Positions 42,980 through 51,716 of a stretch of DNA of 64,000 nt are shown one piece after another. How positions within the stretch are numbered: position 1 is the first letter of the stretch; each line of letters begins with the position of its first letter. The translations under genes were made by a program, and so were the position numbers. Below the pieces are notes generated by a model that was not told where the DNA came from, did no database searches, and saw only the letters and a program-made list of their open reading frames with translations. The DNA comes from Gemmata palustris (GTDB taxonomy: Bacteria; Planctomycetota; Planctomycetia; Gemmatales; Gemmataceae). The stretch covers positions 6,014,001-6,078,000 of the forward strand of contig NZ_JAGKQQ010000001.1 of NCBI RefSeq assembly GCF_017939745.1, in the 5' to 3' direction.

Positions 42980-45349
42980 TTACGGTTTCGCAGGAGGAAC
43001 GGGCGGGGTCGGCGGCACGAGCGGGTGGACCAGTTCAACGCGGAAGCGCGGAACGAGGACGTCGGCCTTCTTCGTGTCCGTGCCGGCGAGCGCGCGGGCC
43101 ATCGCGACCCACGCGGCCTTGCGGTCGGCCGCGGTACCGGCCACGGCGAGCGCGAGCTTCTTCTCGGCATCCGTGGGCAACCGACTCAGCGTCGCGAGCG
43201 TAATCGCTTCCAGAACGGCCTCGTTACTCTTCTGGGCCGCGATCAGCTCGCCGACGAGTTTCTCCAGGCGGTCGGCTTGAGGCGCGGGCGGGGCCGCCGG
43301 AGCGACCGGGGGAGCCGGCGGCTTCGCGTTGGGCGCGGGGGGGGCCGGGGGAACCGGCGGCTTCGGGGCTTTCGGTGCGGTCGGTTGCACGGGCACGACG
43401 AGCGGCTTAGACGGGAGTACCTCGATCGCCAGTTCCCTGGTGACGTCCGGGGTTACGCGGTAGAGGAACTCCCCCTGCGCCTTCAGGTTCGCGGTCTTGA
43501 ACGCGAGCATCTTCTTCTTCCACTCGTCGCCGAGCTTCTTTTGCACCGCGGGGTCTTTCAGGAGCGTGTCGATGAGTTTCTCGCGCTTCTTCGGGTCCTT
43601 GTCCTCGGTGAAGTATTTGACTTCCAGTGCGGTCGGCCCGCTGCCGCGCACGTCGGTGAGCACGCGCTTGAGGAACTCGCCGTCGGTGTCCACGGAGTCC
43701 GCAATGAAGTAGTCGAAGGTCGCGAGCCTTTCACTGCCCGGCTTCTCGTCGGGCAGCGTCAGGAACACGTCCTTGTCACCGCGCGCGTCGACCACAGAGT
43801 GGAAGAACGTGCCCTCAACTTGCTTTGAGCCCGCGAGGGCCGAGGGCCAGAACCCCAGGTGGTCGCCCGACTTCCCGGCTTTGGCCCCGTACACGCGGAC
43901 AACGGACCGGTCGGTTTTCTTCGCGTCTTTGTCACCCACGAGCTTTTCGCCCCACACAAGTTGTGTGTCGGCAGTCACAATCAGCTTCTTACCGTCCGGT
44001 GTGAAATTGAGCGTTCCGGCGCCGTTCACAATCGCGGGCGCGTCCCCGATCTCGGCCGTGACCGTGCCCTTTTCGTCCGTAACCAGGCGCGCCCGGACCA
44101 CGCGCACGCGCTCGATCGGTACGCCGAGCTTCTTCGCGATGGTGGCCCGCGTCACCTCGTCGTCGGTGATCCACTCCACCACTTTCGCGCGCTTGTCTTC
44201 GTCCCCGTCGGAGACGAAGAACCACGTCTCCACGTCGGTGGGGTTGGTGCCGCGCACGTCGAGGCTCAGGCGGCGGAGGAAGGTCGTGTCGTCGAGGCCC
44301 GGTTCCCCCGCCCGGATGCTCTTCAAGCGCTCCGTAACGTACTCGCCGACGGATTCCGCGGTCGCGGCCTTGGAACTCGCCTTGGTTGCGTTCGCCCCGC
44401 CCGTTGTGGCGGGTTGGTCACCGGCCGCGGCCGGCACGAGGCCCACGCCCAGCCCGGTCGTGAGCGCCAGGGCGACCGCGGCGAGTACCGCGACCGCCTT
44501 CAGTTTGGCGATCATCATCATTCGTATCACTCCTTCGGATAGTTGAACGGCCTGAGCGGACACGAGTGAGTTCAGTGCGCCCTGCGCAGCGCCCATTTCG
44601 ACCGCGCGCACCACGCCCGTGACCAGCGTGTACGGGACCGCCGACGCGGAGGCGTGCTGGCCCAACAGCCCCGCGAGTGCGCCCCCCGAGAGGGCCACGC
44701 CCCTTCGGGTGAGGCGGGTCGCGAGGGTGCGCCGGGCCGAGGCCAGGCGCGTCGCGAGCGTGGCGGGGGGCACGTTCAAGTGCTTCGCCACTTCGCGCTG
44801 GGGGCGCCCCTCCAGATCGCACAGCACGACCGGGAGCCGGAGCTTGTCCGGGAGCCGGGCCAGTTCCTCGTCGATCACGACTTGGAGGTCGCCCCACGCG
44901 GGCGCGGCGGACGGGGCGGTCGGTTCGGGCATGACGTCCACCTGCTTCTCGCGGGACCGGCGCCGGGCCAGAACCATTCGGGCCTTGAGCGCCGTGCGGT
45001 ACGCCACACCGTAGAGCCAGCTCCCGACCCGTTCGCGGGGCCGCACGGACGCGGCGCGCCGGGCCAGGACCAAAAATGTGGCCTGGAACGCATCGTCCGC
45101 GGTGGTGTGGTCACCCACTACGCGCCGGCACACGCCGAGCACCATCGCCCCGTGCCGCCGGACCAGTTCGGCGAAGGCGTCGGCGGCTTCCTGCGACTGC
45201 GCGTCCCCGGCCCGGGCGCCCCCCAATCCCCCGCTTGCGCTCTGAACAAACGCGCCGAGGAGCTCGCCGTCCGTGCGCGCGGCCGACTGGCGGGCCATCA
45301 CGACCCGTCGGAGCGTGGGCATCAACCGTTCGGCTTGCCCGGTGGGCAT
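42980..45349 (-). CDS. Membrane-tethered ECF sigma factor fused to duplicated DUF1549-like modules
   Basis: 789 residues. Sigma region 2 (~58-130) reads TADDAFQATFLVLARRAASV and GSWLYGVAYRTALKARMV; region 4 (~160-215) reads LPDKLRLPVVLCDLEGRPQ and the helix VPPATLATRLASARRTL: the ECF01 pattern. After an Ala/Gly-rich stretch a membrane segment lies at ~283-303. The outer part contains two copies of one motif: FLRRLSLDVRGTNPTDVETW (~357) and FLKRVLTDVRGSGPTALEVK (~559), each followed by an acidic/Lys helix, as in DUF1549. A Pro-rich run (~655-690) and LEAITLATLSRLPTDAEKK (~714), like a DUF1553 end, close it. Start ATG 45349 has an AGAGG 6 nt upstream; MPTLRRVV at residue 10 is an alternative. 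Confidence 0.85.
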   Translation of the reverse strand: MPTGQAERLMPTLRRVVMARQSAARTDGELLGAFVQSASGGLGGARAGDAQSQEAADAFAELVRRHGAMVLGVCRRVVGDHTTADDAFQATFLVLARRAASVRPRERVGSWLYGVAYRTALKARMVLARRRSREKQVDVMPEPTAPSAAPAWGDLQVVIDEELARLPDKLRLPVVLCDLEGRPQREVAKHLNVPPATLATRLASARRTLATRLTRRGVALSGGALAGLLGQHASASAVPYTLVTGVVRAVEMGAAQGALNSLVSAQAVQLSEGVIRMMMIAKLKAVAVLAAVALALTTGLGVGLVPAAAGDQPATTGGANATKASSKAATAESVGEYVTERLKSIRAGEPGLDDTTFLRRLSLDVRGTNPTDVETWFFVSDGDEDKRAKVVEWITDDEVTRATIAKKLGVPIERVRVVRARLVTDEKGTVTAEIGDAPAIVNGAGTLNFTPDGKKLIVTADTQLVWGEKLVGDKDAKKTDRSVVRVYGAKAGKSGDHLGFWPSALAGSKQVEGTFFHSVVDARGDKDVFLTLPDEKPGSERLATFDYFIADSVDTDGEFLKRVLTDVRGSGPTALEVKYFTEDKDPKKREKLIDTLLKDPAVQKKLGDEWKKKMLAFKTANLKAQGEFLYRVTPDVTRELAIEVLPSKPLVVPVQPTAPKAPKPPVPPAPPAPNAKPPAPPVAPAAPPAPQADRLEKLVGELIAAQKSNEAVLEAITLATLSRLPTDAEKKLALAVAGTAADRKAAWVAMARALAGTDTKKADVLVPRFRVELVHPLVPPTPPVPPAKP

Positions 45350-45654
45350 GGGAGGCCTCTTTCAACGGTTCCGTGTCGTAGAGCCTGAGCTGCAGTCGAG
45401 CTACGGGCCTTTCCAACTCGGAACCCGGAACGACTCGTGTCCGTCACCGTGTATTGCCCGCGAACGCGCCGGCGCTCGGAGTGATTTTGGGCACCCACGG
45501 AAAGTAGTTCGATTTTACCCCGTTTGAAGGCGCTTGCGCACAGTGCAAAAGCGCCGACGCCCTTTATGCAGGTGGGGCGACACCAAAATGAGAGCCCCGC
45601 AGTCGTAATCCGCGTCGCGTCGGGAGATTCACCCTCTTTGACCGCGAGCCGTTC

Positions 45655-45778
45655 CGGGTAAACCGCGCGCCGGGCCTCTGGTCCGCTCATTTCGGCCCCG
45701 AATTTTCCGGGCAACGGGTACCAATTCTGCGCGGGTTACCCAGGTCGCGACCGCGCGCGGGGCGCCCCGGTTTACCCG
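45655..45778. repeat. Widely spaced 11-bp inverted repeat in the long divergent gap
   Basis: CGGGTAAACCG (45655-45665) and CGGTTTACCCG (45768-45778) are perfect reverse complements ~100 bp apart, each followed by CGCGCGCCGG. Apart from this and the promoter below, the 688-bp gap 45350-46037 holds no convincing gene. Confidence 0.4.
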
Positions 45779-45867
45779 CGCGCCGGTAGCCCGTTCAGCT
45801 TCGCGCGGTACGGGTCCGAAGCCCTGATTTTTCTTGGTGAAGGGCCGATTTTCGGGGGCAAGAGCGC

Positions 45868-45895
45868 TTGACCTGAGCGGAGCGTGCGTTATCGT
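45868..45895 (+). promoter_or_regulatory. Candidate promoter of the BBP7-type gene
   Basis: TTGACC (45868-45873), 16-bp spacer, TATCGT (45890-45895). The start codon follows ~140 nt later, leaving a long leader. Confidence 0.45.
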
Positions 45896-46037
45896 CCCGC
45901 GACTTTCCGCAACACGTGCGCAAAGTGCCGTATTCAGGGGATCGGCCTCTCGGACGAACCGGGGGGCCGGGTCGAAGCAGGTTGGGGAGCCTGCGGCGGC
46001 CGGTCGTTCATGCAGTCCGTTGAAGGGGGAGCGGGTT

Positions 46038-47234
46038 ATGCGCCATCGGTACATCGGGGGAGCCGTGCTGGCGGCCGTGGTTGCGATCGCGTGGCCGGGC
46101 GGGGCCACGGCCCAAGAGGGTGGGGGGTTCCAAACACCCATCAACAGTGAAAACGTGATCCCAATTCCGACCGGGCGGGCCGGGGAACCGGGGTTCTACT
46201 TCGGTGCCGAGTTCGTCATGCTCACGCAGACGCGGGCCCTGGGGAACCAGTCGATCGGGGTGCGCGGGTTCTTCGACGCCCAGGGCGCGATCACCGGCGT
46301 CCCGGGCACGTTCGTCGGGAGCGGGGTCGACGCACTGAACACGAACAAGATGGGCCGCCGGGAGTTCCAGCCCGGGTTCAAGGTGGAAATCGGGTACAAA
46401 TTTGACACCGGTACCCGGATCTACGCCAACTACTTGCAGTTGTACGACGCGCACTACTCGGCGGGGGCCACACAGTACCCGCTCGGGTTCCGCGCCCGGC
46501 CCGACCTGGCCGACACGTTTCTGTCGGCCCCGGTGTACAACTTCAACCAACTGTTCAACGGGCCGTTGCAGGACACCGCGTTCGACAACGGGACCAACGG
46601 CGGGGGCAACACGGTCGGCATCTGGAACGCGGCCGACGTGATGGACACGAAATTCACCCAGCGGTACCAACAGGCCGAAATCGGGATGCGGATCCCGATG
46701 TACGCGACCGAGATGAGCAGCGTGTACGGGCTCTCCGGTGCCCGGTTCGCGTGGTTCTTCGAGCGCTTCACCTGGCGCACGGTGGACATCGACAACTCCG
46801 GCAACAGCACGCCGCAGAGTGCGGCCGTGTACACCAACTCGCTCTCGCAGCGCATGTACGGTCTGTTCGTCGGGTGCGGGCACGAGGTCTACCTCGGTAA
46901 CATGTTCTCGGCCAGCCTCGACCTGACGGCCGCCGCGTACATGGACGTGGCCAAGCAGCGGGCCAAGTACGAACTCGGGGACAAGACCACGCAGTCCAAG
47001 TTCGGGCGCGAGTCGTTCGACCTGGTGCCCAGTGCCACGGCCGACTTCAACCTGTGGATGTACCCGGTCGAGGGCGTGCAACTGAAACTCGGGTACAGCG
47101 GGATGTCGTTCTTCAACACCCGGTACATGCGGGAGCCGGTGGGGTACAACTTCGGGAACATCGACCCGAACTACGGGACCAAGTACTTCCGGCTGATTCA
47201 CGGGTTCAATGTGGGCATCGGGTTCTTCTTCTAA
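46038..47234 (+). CDS. BBP7-type outer-membrane β-barrel protein
   Basis: 398 residues with a signal peptide (IGGAVLAAVVAIAWPGGATA). The mature chain starts with GFYFGAEFVMLTQTRALGNQ, typical of the BBP7 family of planctomycete outer-membrane barrels. It continues as alternating aromatic/hydrophobic strands (GYKFDTGTRIYANYLQLYDA, YGLFVGCGHEVYLGNMFSAS, LKLGYSGMSFFNTRYMREP) and ends in FNVGIGFFF, a C-terminal aromatic as used by barrel insertion machinery. Likely a pore or surface barrel. ATG 46038 has GGGGGAG upstream; the frame is open to 45834 without a family match. A strong hairpin follows. Confidence 0.87.
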   Translation: MRHRYIGGAVLAAVVAIAWPGGATAQEGGGFQTPINSENVIPIPTGRAGEPGFYFGAEFVMLTQTRALGNQSIGVRGFFDAQGAITGVPGTFVGSGVDALNTNKMGRREFQPGFKVEIGYKFDTGTRIYANYLQLYDAHYSAGATQYPLGFRARPDLADTFLSAPVYNFNQLFNGPLQDTAFDNGTNGGGNTVGIWNAADVMDTKFTQRYQQAEIGMRIPMYATEMSSVYGLSGARFAWFFERFTWRTVDIDNSGNSTPQSAAVYTNSLSQRMYGLFVGCGHEVYLGNMFSASLDLTAAAYMDVAKQRAKYELGDKTTQSKFGRESFDLVPSATADFNLWMYPVEGVQLKLGYSGMSFFNTRYMREPVGYNFGNIDPNYGTKYFRLIHGFNVGIGFFF

Positions 47235-47268
47235 GCCAAGCGGGACGACCCATCCTAATCCCCAAATG

Positions 47269-47310
47269 CGGTCCGCCGCGCGCCTCCGGGGGGAGGCGTG
47301 TGGCGGACCG
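47269..47310 (+). terminator. Strong hairpin after the BBP7-type gene
   Basis: Arms 47269-47287 and 47292-47310 (19 nt each) pair throughout with two G:U wobbles; the loop is 4 nt. It begins 35 nt after the stop. No T-run. Confidence 0.65.
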
Positions 47311-47471
47311 TGTTGGCGCTTGCGCGGACCGAACGAGTGCCCGATGGCCCGCCGGCGCCCGCGCACGGTCGGGCCGAACGACCGGCGCCGAACCGTCGGG
47401 ATGTGTCACCCGGATTCGGTCGCCCTTGGGCCGCCGGTAGGGTACCGGGCGTTCATCATTCCCCAGGGTGA

Positions 47472-47499
47472 TTGCCGAGCCCGCCGGGGCGGGTATAAT
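47472..47499 (+). promoter_or_regulatory. Candidate sigma-70 promoter of the polytopic membrane protein gene
   Basis: TTGCCG (47472-47477), 16-bp spacer, consensus TATAAT (47494-47499). The start codon lies 70 nt downstream. Confidence 0.6.
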
Positions 47500-47569
47500 C
47501 CCCCCCTGTCCCGCGGACGCCCACCGGTTCGCGGCTCGCGACACACTTCAGACACTTTGAGGAGCCAGC

Positions 47570-49387
47570 ATGGCCGACGGGCGCGACCAATCCGGCGGGT
47601 TCAGTTACCGCACGGCCCTACCGTGGACGAACATATTTCGGTCCTTCCAGATTGCCCTGGACCCGAGGAAGCTGTTCGTCGCCGCCCTCGGCATCCTCGC
47701 GATGTCGTTCTCCTGGTGGCTGCTGTCGAACGTCTTCTATTACAAGGCCCCGCTCGCGACCGACCAGGAATACAGCGGGGGGACCCTTCGGAAGGAATAC
47801 GACGGCAAGAAAAAGGCGAACGACGCCAACTACACCGACGAAGACCTCGCCCGGATCGGCGCGGAACGGTACAAGCGGGACTACGAGCAGTGGCAGCAAC
47901 TCGACGCGCTCGCCGGCCCGGGCGGGCGGTTCCGCACGATGCCGTGGTACGAGTACCGCGGGCCGAACCCGTTCCTGTTCTTCACCGACGCGCTCGGCGG
48001 GTCGGCCGCGGACCGCGAGAAGGTCGTTTACGGGTTCTTCAGCGGGTCCGTGCCGGTTCTCATCGAGCCGCTCGTGAAACTGCTGCTGCCGGTCGCGAAG
48101 CTCCTCTCGCCCGGGGTCAGCCCGCTCACCCGCATGTACCTGTTCCTCATCCTGCTCAGCAACGTGGCGGTGTGGGCGTTCTGCGGGGGCGTCATCACCC
48201 GGCTCGCGGCGGTCCAGCTCGCGAACAAAGGGCCGATCACCCTGAAGCAAGCGGTCCGGTTCGTGGCCCAGCGCTACCTGAGTTACCTCGGCGCGCCACT
48301 GGTGCCGCTCGGGATCATCGGCCTGGTCGTGGTCGGGCTGGTCCTGTACGGCCTCGTAGCGCTGATCCCGTTCATCGGTGACATCGTGCTGCTCGGCGTC
48401 GGCCTGCCGCTGGTCATCGTCGGCGGGGCCATTATGACGGTGTTCCTGGTCGGCCTCGTCGGGTACCCGATGATGTACACCACGCTGAGCGTGGAGGGCG
48501 ACCAGAGCGACACGTTCGACGCGCTGAGCCGGTCGGTGAACTACGTCTACCAGGCGCCGTGGCACTACCTCTGGAACTGGTTCGTCGCGATCATCTACGG
48601 CGCGGCGGTGACGCTGTTCGTGCTGTTCTTCGCGTCGGTCACGGTGTACGTCGGCAAGTGGGCCGTGGGCCTCACGGCCAGCGGGGTCTGGCAGGACCGG
48701 AAACCGGAGTACCTGTTCATCTACGCCCCGGAATCGTTCGGCTGGAAGGAACTGCTGACGAAGGACAGCCCCTACGCCGTACAGGGCGAGTGGGTGGGGC
48801 TGGACCGCGACGGTAATACAACGACCGAATCGACGAAGGTGATCCGTCAGGTGTACCAGTACAAGCCGGTGAACCAGGAGCTCTACGTCGAGAGCAAGAA
48901 GGAATTCTGGATGTACAACACGTGGGGCGCCGGGATCGTGTGCTTCTGGCTCACGCTGGCGTTCCTGATGATGTTGGGCTTCAGCTACAGCTTCTTCTGG
49001 TCCTCCGCGACGATGATCTACTTCCTGATGCGGAAGAAAGTGGACGAGGCGGAACTGGACGAAGTGTTCGAGGACGACGAGCCGGAAGCCCCGCTGGCCC
49101 CGCCGAAACTGGCACCGACCCCGGCGCCCGCGCCGGCCGATGCCACCGTTCCGCTCGGCAGCGCCCTACTGAACAAGCCGGCGGTTTCGCCCCCCGTGGT
49201 GGCCCCTCCTCCGGTCGTGGTCAGCCCGCCGCCGGTGGTCGTGCAATCGCCGCCTCCGCCCCCGGCGACGCTCCCGTTCAGCCCGCCGACCGCGAGCAGT
49301 CCGCCTCCGGTGCCGGCGATTAGCCCGCCCACGCCGCCCGCGGAGCCGAAGAAGCCCGCGGACGATGCCGAGGCCCCGCTGGGTTGA
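47570..49387 (+). CDS. Polytopic membrane protein of unknown function with Pro-rich C-terminus
   Basis: 605 residues. Membrane segments at about 35-57, 188-212, 244-268, 272-300, 334-362 and ~445-485. A soluble loop of ~130 residues follows the first one. The last ~110 residues are Pro/Ala/Val-rich (e.g. PAVSPPVVAPPPVVVSPPP) and presumably disordered in the cytoplasm or periplasm. Between segments 2 and 3 is a cytoplasmic-looking helix (GPITLKQAVRFVAQRYLSYL). I do not recognise a defined family; the layout is reminiscent of bulk membrane organisers rather than carriers. ATG 47570 has GAGGAG ~9 nt upstream. Confidence 0.78.
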   Translation: MADGRDQSGGFSYRTALPWTNIFRSFQIALDPRKLFVAALGILAMSFSWWLLSNVFYYKAPLATDQEYSGGTLRKEYDGKKKANDANYTDEDLARIGAERYKRDYEQWQQLDALAGPGGRFRTMPWYEYRGPNPFLFFTDALGGSAADREKVVYGFFSGSVPVLIEPLVKLLLPVAKLLSPGVSPLTRMYLFLILLSNVAVWAFCGGVITRLAAVQLANKGPITLKQAVRFVAQRYLSYLGAPLVPLGIIGLVVVGLVLYGLVALIPFIGDIVLLGVGLPLVIVGGAIMTVFLVGLVGYPMMYTTLSVEGDQSDTFDALSRSVNYVYQAPWHYLWNWFVAIIYGAAVTLFVLFFASVTVYVGKWAVGLTASGVWQDRKPEYLFIYAPESFGWKELLTKDSPYAVQGEWVGLDRDGNTTTESTKVIRQVYQYKPVNQELYVESKKEFWMYNTWGAGIVCFWLTLAFLMMLGFSYSFFWSSATMIYFLMRKKVDEAELDEVFEDDEPEAPLAPPKLAPTPAPAPADATVPLGSALLNKPAVSPPVVAPPPVVVSPPPVVVQSPPPPPATLPFSPPTASSPPPVPAISPPTPPAEPKKPADDAEAPLG

Positions 49388-49471
49388 TCGTCCATTGGGG
49401 CCTCCACTCAGAGGACGGAAGAAAAACGTGCGTGAGCTTAGCCCCGGAAGGGGCGTCCGATAACGCGAACA

Positions 49472-49513
49472 AGCCCCGTAGGGTGCCGGTCAACACTGGC
49501 GCCCTACGGGGCT
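49472..49513 (+). terminator. Hairpin after the membrane protein gene
   Basis: AGCCCCGTAGGGTGCC (49472-49487) pairs with 49498-49513 (one G:U) around a 10-nt loop and is followed by AAAAGCT. It lies ~85 nt after the stop. Confidence 0.6.
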
Positions 49514-49536
49514 AAAAGCTCCACACATCCGATCTG

Positions 49537-49578
49537 TGTTCTCTGTTCTCTGTTCTCTGTTCTCTGTTCTCTGTTCTC
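49537..49578. repeat. Six perfect tandem copies of a heptamer
   Basis: TGTTCTC repeated six times without interruption, then a degenerate tail (TGCCTTCTGTC). It ends 41 bp before the start codon of the next gene, so it lies in its leader or promoter. Confidence 0.85.
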
Positions 49579-49619
49579 TGCCTTCTGTCTTTCCGCTTTC
49601 TCTGACGGCAGGTGAGTGA

Positions 49620-50612
49620 ATGGGCCGGCCGATCCTGCTCTTCAGTGGTCCGTGGGCCGATCTGCCGCTCGATTCGCTCGCGACGAAGGCCGCGAGTTGG
49701 GGGTACGCCGGGTTCGAGCTGTGCTGCTGGGGCGATCACCTCGAAGCACAGCGCGGGCTTTCCGACGACGGCTACGCGCCCGCGCGCCTCGACCTACTCG
49801 CGCGCCACGACCTGCAAGTTCCCGTCATCGCGAATCATAAAGTTGGACAGGCCGTTTCGGACGTCATCGACAAGCGCCACCAGTCGCTGCTCCCCGATTA
49901 CGTGTGGGGCGACGGCACGCCCGCGGGGGTCCAGCAGCGCGCCGCGGAGGAAATGAAGGCGACGTTCCGGCTCGCGGAGCGACTCGGGGCGGGCGTCGTG
50001 AGCGGGTTCACCGGGTCGCCCATTTGGGGGTACGTCGCGGGGTACCCGGCGCCGCGGCAGGACGTCATCGCGGACGCGCTGCGGCAGTTCGCGCACCAGT
50101 GGCACCCGATCCTGGACGCGGCCCGTGAAGCGGGCGTGCGGTTCGCGTGCGAGGTCCACCCGGGGCAACTCGCGTTCGATCTGTACTCCGCGGAACTCGT
50201 CCTCGACGCCTTGGACGGGCGCGAAGACTTCGGCTTCACGTTCGACCCGAGCCACATGCACTGGCAGGGGATCGATCCGGTCGAGTTCTTGCGCCGGTTC
50301 CCGGACCGCATCTATCATGTCCACATCAAGGACGCGCAGTTGACGCTCAACGGCCGCGCCGGGGTGCTGGCAGGGTACTGGCCGAGCGGCGACCCGCGGG
50401 CCGGGTGGCAGTTCCGCTCGCCCGGTCACGGCGGCATCGACTGGCCCGCCATTATCCGCGGGCTGAACGCCATCGGTTACGACGGGCCGCTCTCGGTGGA
50501 CTGGCACGATCCGGGAATGGACCGCGAGTACGGCGCCGCGGACGCGCTGCGGTTCCTGAAGCAGCTCGACTTTGACCCGCCGGCGCACGGCCCGAAAGCG
50601 TTCCGGGGGTAG
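49620..50612 (+). CDS. Sugar phosphate isomerase/epimerase (xylose-isomerase-like TIM barrel)
   Basis: 330 residues. Superfamily landmarks: [18 protein letters not shown] at the first strands, the metal Glu in [28 protein letters not shown] (metal Asp/His), [10 protein letters not shown] (His), and the closing [15 protein letters not shown]. The pattern EVHP...DPSHM...HIKD is that of sugar phosphate isomerases/epimerases and inosose-type enzymes; substrate not decidable. ATG 49620 overlaps the upstream GTGAGTGA region. First of five tightly spaced genes ending at pabA/trpG. Confidence 0.87.
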   Translation: MGRPILLFSGPWADLPLDSLATKAASWGYAGFELCCWGDHLEAQRGLSDDGYAPARLDLLARHDLQVPVIANHKVGQAVSDVIDKRHQSLLPDYVWGDGTPAGVQQRAAEEMKATFRLAERLGAGVVSGFTGSPIWGYVAGYPAPRQDVIADALRQFAHQWHPILDAAREAGVRFACEVHPGQLAFDLYSAELVLDALDGREDFGFTFDPSHMHWQGIDPVEFLRRFPDRIYHVHIKDAQLTLNGRAGVLAGYWPSGDPRAGWQFRSPGHGGIDWPAIIRGLNAIGYDGPLSVDWHDPGMDREYGAADALRFLKQLDFDPPAHGPKAFRG

Positions 50613-50632
50613 CCCGTTACGGAAACGAAACC

Positions 50633-50842
50633 ATGCCTTATGTGAACGTGCGAATCACCCGGGACGGCGTCACGGCCGAACAAAAGGCGCAGATCGTCGC
50701 CGAGATCACGCAGACGCTCCAGCGCGTTCTGGGCAAGCGGCCGGAGCACACGCACATCATTATCGACGAGATCGACCCAGAAAACTGGGGGTTCGCGGGC
50801 CAATTAACGACAGAATACCGGAAGAGCGAAGGGAGCCGCTAA
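50633..50842 (+). CDS. 4-oxalocrotonate tautomerase-family enzyme
   Basis: 69 residues, the family size. After Met removal the N-terminal proline of MPYVNVRIT is the catalytic base. DGVTAEQKAQIVAEITQTLQ and THIIIDEIDPENWGFAGQ are typical. Members are small hexameric tautomerases acting on 2-hydroxymuconate-like or halogenated acids; here the true substrate is unknown. Starts 20 bp after the preceding gene. Confidence 0.9.
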   Translation: MPYVNVRITRDGVTAEQKAQIVAEITQTLQRVLGKRPEHTHIIIDEIDPENWGFAGQLTTEYRKSEGSR

Positions 50843-50864
50843 TCGCGGCCTTCGGGATTCAACC

Positions 50865-51152
50865 ATGCGATTCCCAACTTATGACGAAGCCGAAGTGCTG
50901 AAGCGCACGTGGACGGACAAGTACGTCCGCGTGAAGCCGGGGCACACGGAGTACGAGCGGTTCGCGGGCAAAGTGGGCCGCGTGGTGACGGTGAACTACG
51001 GGGGCCGGGCGATCATCGACTTCGCTGATGGCGCCTGGTACGACATCCCCGCAACGGATGCGCACCTCGAAGTGGTCCCGGACGCGGACGCGAAGGACAG
51101 ATTCGACGCTACTGCCAACAGTGCTCAGAAGTTGCCCGGCCGACAGGGGTAA
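50865..51152 (+). CDS. Small hypothetical protein with KOW/SH3-like segment
   Basis: 95 residues, soluble. YVRVKPGHTEYERFAGKVGR followed by VVTVNYGGRAIIDFADGAWY looks like a small SH3/KOW-type β-barrel as found in translation or nucleic-acid proteins; the C-terminal 25 residues are loose. No named family. It lies 22 bp after the tautomerase gene and 3 bp before the next gene. Confidence 0.68.
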   Translation: MRFPTYDEAEVLKRTWTDKYVRVKPGHTEYERFAGKVGRVVTVNYGGRAIIDFADGAWYDIPATDAHLEVVPDADAKDRFDATANSAQKLPGRQG

Positions 51153-51155
51153 CTG

Positions 51156-51704
51156 ATGCCCGTTTCAGACCTCTGGCACCGCCGGTACAATTGGCTCAAT
51201 CGCCAATCGCCGCTCCGATTACTGCTACTGGTCGCGGGCGTCGGGTGCCTATCGTGTGCGGGGTGCGTTGGTATCAGCATTCTCCCCAGTCTGTACCAAT
51301 ACGCATTTCAACTCACGCCCGAGGATCGCGAGTACCGCCGCACGCGGCGCGCGATTTCCCCCGATGGGCTGCCGAGCGTCGGTCGGCGACTGAAGACCGA
51401 GATGGAGTCGATTCCCGATCCCGATACGGCGTTACAATTACATCCCGATTGGGACACACTACGGTTCCCGAACGGCGAATGGGTGTTCGGACACGGAATC
51501 AGCAGCCACGATCACCTTCGCCTGGGGAGCGGCACACAGGTCGTGAAGGACAGCCGCGGGCACGTGCGAATTTTCTTCGGCCACGTCTGCGGACCGAACG
51601 GCGGGATCGGTGCGTTCCACGGAGCATCGTCGGCCAAGTCGCTCGATGACTTCTACCGGCAGTTGTCCGAGCCATTTGGCTTCCACGAATGGGTTCCCGA
51701 CTAA
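51156..51704 (+). CDS. Hypothetical membrane-anchored protein
   Basis: 182 residues. One membrane segment or lipoprotein-like signal after a 20-residue basic lead (LRLLLLVAGVGCLSCAGCVG), with three cysteines in it, then a soluble domain with PNGEWVFGHGISSHDHLRLG and GHVRIFFGHVCGPNGGIGAF. No family recognised. It begins 3 bp after the preceding gene and ends 12 bp before pabA/trpG. Confidence 0.6.
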   Translation: MPVSDLWHRRYNWLNRQSPLRLLLLVAGVGCLSCAGCVGISILPSLYQYAFQLTPEDREYRRTRRAISPDGLPSVGRRLKTEMESIPDPDTALQLHPDWDTLRFPNGEWVFGHGISSHDHLRLGSGTQVVKDSRGHVRIFFGHVCGPNGGIGAFHGASSAKSLDDFYRQLSEPFGFHEWVPD

Positions 51705-51716
51705 TAGAATTCCCCC

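Noticed and set aside
46008-47366. 452-codon minus-strand frame opposite the BBP7-type gene
   Set aside because: Antisense shadow with Arg/Pro/Glu-rich product.
49537-49578. CRISPR array
   Set aside because: Unit is only 7 bp with no spacers; a simple tandem repeat.
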